In this document: in pieces, positions 62,759 to 64,000 of the stretch
How the letters are laid out: every line of letters begins with the position of its first letter
How positions within the stretch are numbered: the stretch's first letter is position 1
Source of the DNA: Streptomyces albus subsp. albus
Lineage (GTDB): Bacteria; Actinomycetota; Actinomycetes; Streptomycetales; Streptomycetaceae
Reading direction: 5' to 3'
Length of the DNA stretch: 64,000 nt
NCBI RefSeq assembly: GCF_000719865.1
Contig: NZ_JOID01000017.1
Coordinates: 1-64,000 of the forward strand
Made by a program: the position numbers and the translations under genes
The notes under the pieces: model-generated
Seen by the model: the letters and a program-made list of their open reading frames with translations, nothing else
Told to the model about the DNA's origin: nothing
Databases searched by the model: none

Positions 62759-64000
62759 TCAGGCGTCCCGGGCGGGGAAGTCGCCCGCGAGCCCCTCGTC
62801 CATCCCGGGCGGTACGTCGCCGAGCCGGACCCGCACCTCCAGGACCGCCGGGCGGCCGGACGCGCAGTGCTCCCAGGCCTTCCGCACGGCGCCCGCCAGC
62901 TCCCCGGGCCGGTCGGCCCGCGCGTGCCCGAGGCCGAGGGCCGCGGCGAGCTCCTCGTTGCCGGTGGGACGGTCCCGGGTGAAGGCGAAACGGGAGGAGG
63001 GACCGGACACCCGGTCGAGGTTGGTCTGGAGCCAGCCGTAGCCGCCGTTGTCCAGGACGACGTAGAGGACGGGCGCCCCCGCGTCGGCGAGGGTGGGCAG
63101 TTCGGTGCGGAAGACGTTGAACGCGCCGTCGCCCGTGACGGCCACCACCGGCCGGTCCGGCAGGGCCAGTCGCACGCCGAGGGCCGCGGCGGCGCCGAAG
63201 CCCAGCGGGGTCTGTTCGCTGGGCACGACGGAGCCGCCGCGCGCGCCGCAGGACCAGTGCGGGTGGTGGTACGACCACATGTCCTGCAGGCCGTTCTCCT
63301 GCACGAGCACGCAGTCCTCCGGTACGGCCTCGCGGAGCGCGGCGAGCACTCCGGCGACCGACGGGGTGCCGGCGGCCGCGGCGGCCCGCTCCGCCTCGGC
63401 GGCCAACCGGGCCGCCTCAGACGCCTGTTCGGCACGGGCCCGCTCCACCCGGCCCGTCCAGCCCGCCCGGGACGGCCGGAAGGCGAGCAGCCCGGCCCAG
63501 CCCTGGACCGCGCGGAACACATCGCCCAGCACGTGGAGCCCGGGGCGGCCGGTGACCACGTCCTCCTCACCGGCGACGACCTGGATCACCTCCGGGTGCG
63601 GTGCCTCCGGCCAGCCGAAGGTCGCGGTCTCCTCCAGCCTGCTGCCGAGGGCGACCACCAGGTCGGTCTCCCGCCACAGCTCCGCGGCGGGCCCGGTGGT
63701 GTAGAGGCCGGACACCCCGCAGAACAGGGGGTGCTCCTCGGAGAACACACCGCGCCCGGAGGCGGTGGTGAAGACGCCGGCGCCCATCAGCTCCGCCAGC
63801 CGTTCGACGGCGCGGCCCGCGTTGCGGTGCCGGGCCCCGCCGCCGACGAGGAGCAGCGGGCGCTCCGCGGCGGCGATGCGCTCGGCGGCGGCGCGCAGCG
63901 CCCCGGCGTCCGGGGCGAGCCGCTGCGGTCCGGCCGGGCGCCAGGGCGCGTACCGCTCCACCGGCTCCCCGGCGATCTGCTCGGGGATCTCGACGTAGAC
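62759..64000 (-). CDS. Thiamine pyrophosphate-dependent enzyme (cut by window end)
   Basis: The C-terminal 413 residues of an acetolactate-synthase-like enzyme; the frame continues open beyond 64000 (VYVEIPEQIAGEP at the edge). The central domain has GGGARHRNAG and LGSRLEETA. The C-terminal TPP domain has the motif GDGAFNVFRTELPTLADAG followed by LDNGGYGW, the Gly-Asp-Gly ... Asn pair that binds the Mg-diphosphate. The N-terminal domain with the catalytic Glu is outside the window. It may make an unusual starter or tailor the acyl chain by alpha-keto acid chemistry; this is inference from position only. Confidence 0.85.
   Translation of the reverse strand, partial: VYVEIPEQIAGEPVERYAPWRPAGPQRLAPDAGALRAAAERIAAAERPLLLVGGGARHRNAGRAVERLAELMGAGVFTTASGRGVFSEEHPLFCGVSGLYTTGPAAELWRETDLVVALGSRLEETATFGWPEAPHPEVIQVVAGEEDVVTGRPGLHVLGDVFRAVQGWAGLLAFRPSRAGWTGRVERARAEQASEAARLAAEAERAAAAAGTPSVAGVLAALREAVPEDCVLVQENGLQDMWSYHHPHWSCGARGGSVVPSEQTPLGFGAAAALGVRLALPDRPVVAVTGDGAFNVFRTELPTLADAGAPVLYVVLDNGGYGWLQTNLDRVSGPSSRFAFTRDRPTGNEELAAALGLGHARADRPGELAGAVRKAWEHCASGRPAVLEVRVRLGDVPPGMDEGLAGDFPARDA

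Overview
The window is chromosomal DNA of a Streptomyces-type actinomycete. The evidence is very high GC with strong third-position bias, GTG starts and GGAGG-type ribosome sites, the apical-growth pair scy/filP, the mismatch endonuclease nucS, and a run of genes (pfkA, pta, ackA, pyk, thioredoxin-TPR, icmA, meaB, thiolase, mce, scy, filP, nucS, cobalamin adenosyltransferase) whose order I recall from the core chromosome of Streptomyces coelicolor. No rRNA, tRNA or CRISPR array was recognised.

Layout. (1) Positions 1-8983 are accessory: the tail of an IS5-type transposase, a divergent XRE regulator/DUF6879/unknown triad, and a class I lanthipeptide cluster of the FxLD type (PIMT-like methyltransferase, 64-residue precursor, LanB, LanC, stand-alone SpaB_C-type protein). 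(2) Positions 9097-48210 are conserved core. They hold an acetate/glycolysis node (pfkA, pta-ackA, pyk), a secreted DUF6230/DUF6114 operon, a thioredoxin-TPR protein, isobutyryl-CoA mutase, MarR and DUF3817 genes, three tandem AIM24 paralogues, the methylmalonyl-CoA helper genes (meaB, thiolase, mce), the coiled-coil cytoskeletal genes scy and filP, an ABC-2 exporter, nucS, a P-loop ATPase with a membrane anchor, a STAS protein and a PduO-type adenosyltransferase. Core genes are separated by strong GC-rich hairpins. (3) Positions about 48308-64000 are a second accessory RiPP region, cut by the window end.

The second RiPP region is the most interesting part. One minus-strand operon encodes a ketosynthase, a GNAT acyltransferase, a class III lanthionine synthetase (LanKC), four tandem 28-residue precursor peptides ending in a Ser-x-x-Ser-x-x-Cys motif, and an enoyl reductase. 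Around it lie a second ketosynthase, a ketoreductase, an ACP, a malonyltransferase, an acyl-AMP ligase, a diiron oxygenase, a TPP-dependent enzyme and a LuxR-type regulator with a degenerate receiver. The inferred product is a set of N-acylated, labionin- or avionin-bridged lipopeptides (lipolanthine-like), with the acyl chain made by dedicated discrete fatty-acid-synthase enzymes. No LanD decarboxylase, dehydratase, protease or transporter for it is visible; these may lie beyond position 64000. Both lanthipeptide clusters carry an in-frame TTA codon in the main modification enzyme, which points to bldA-dependent developmental control.
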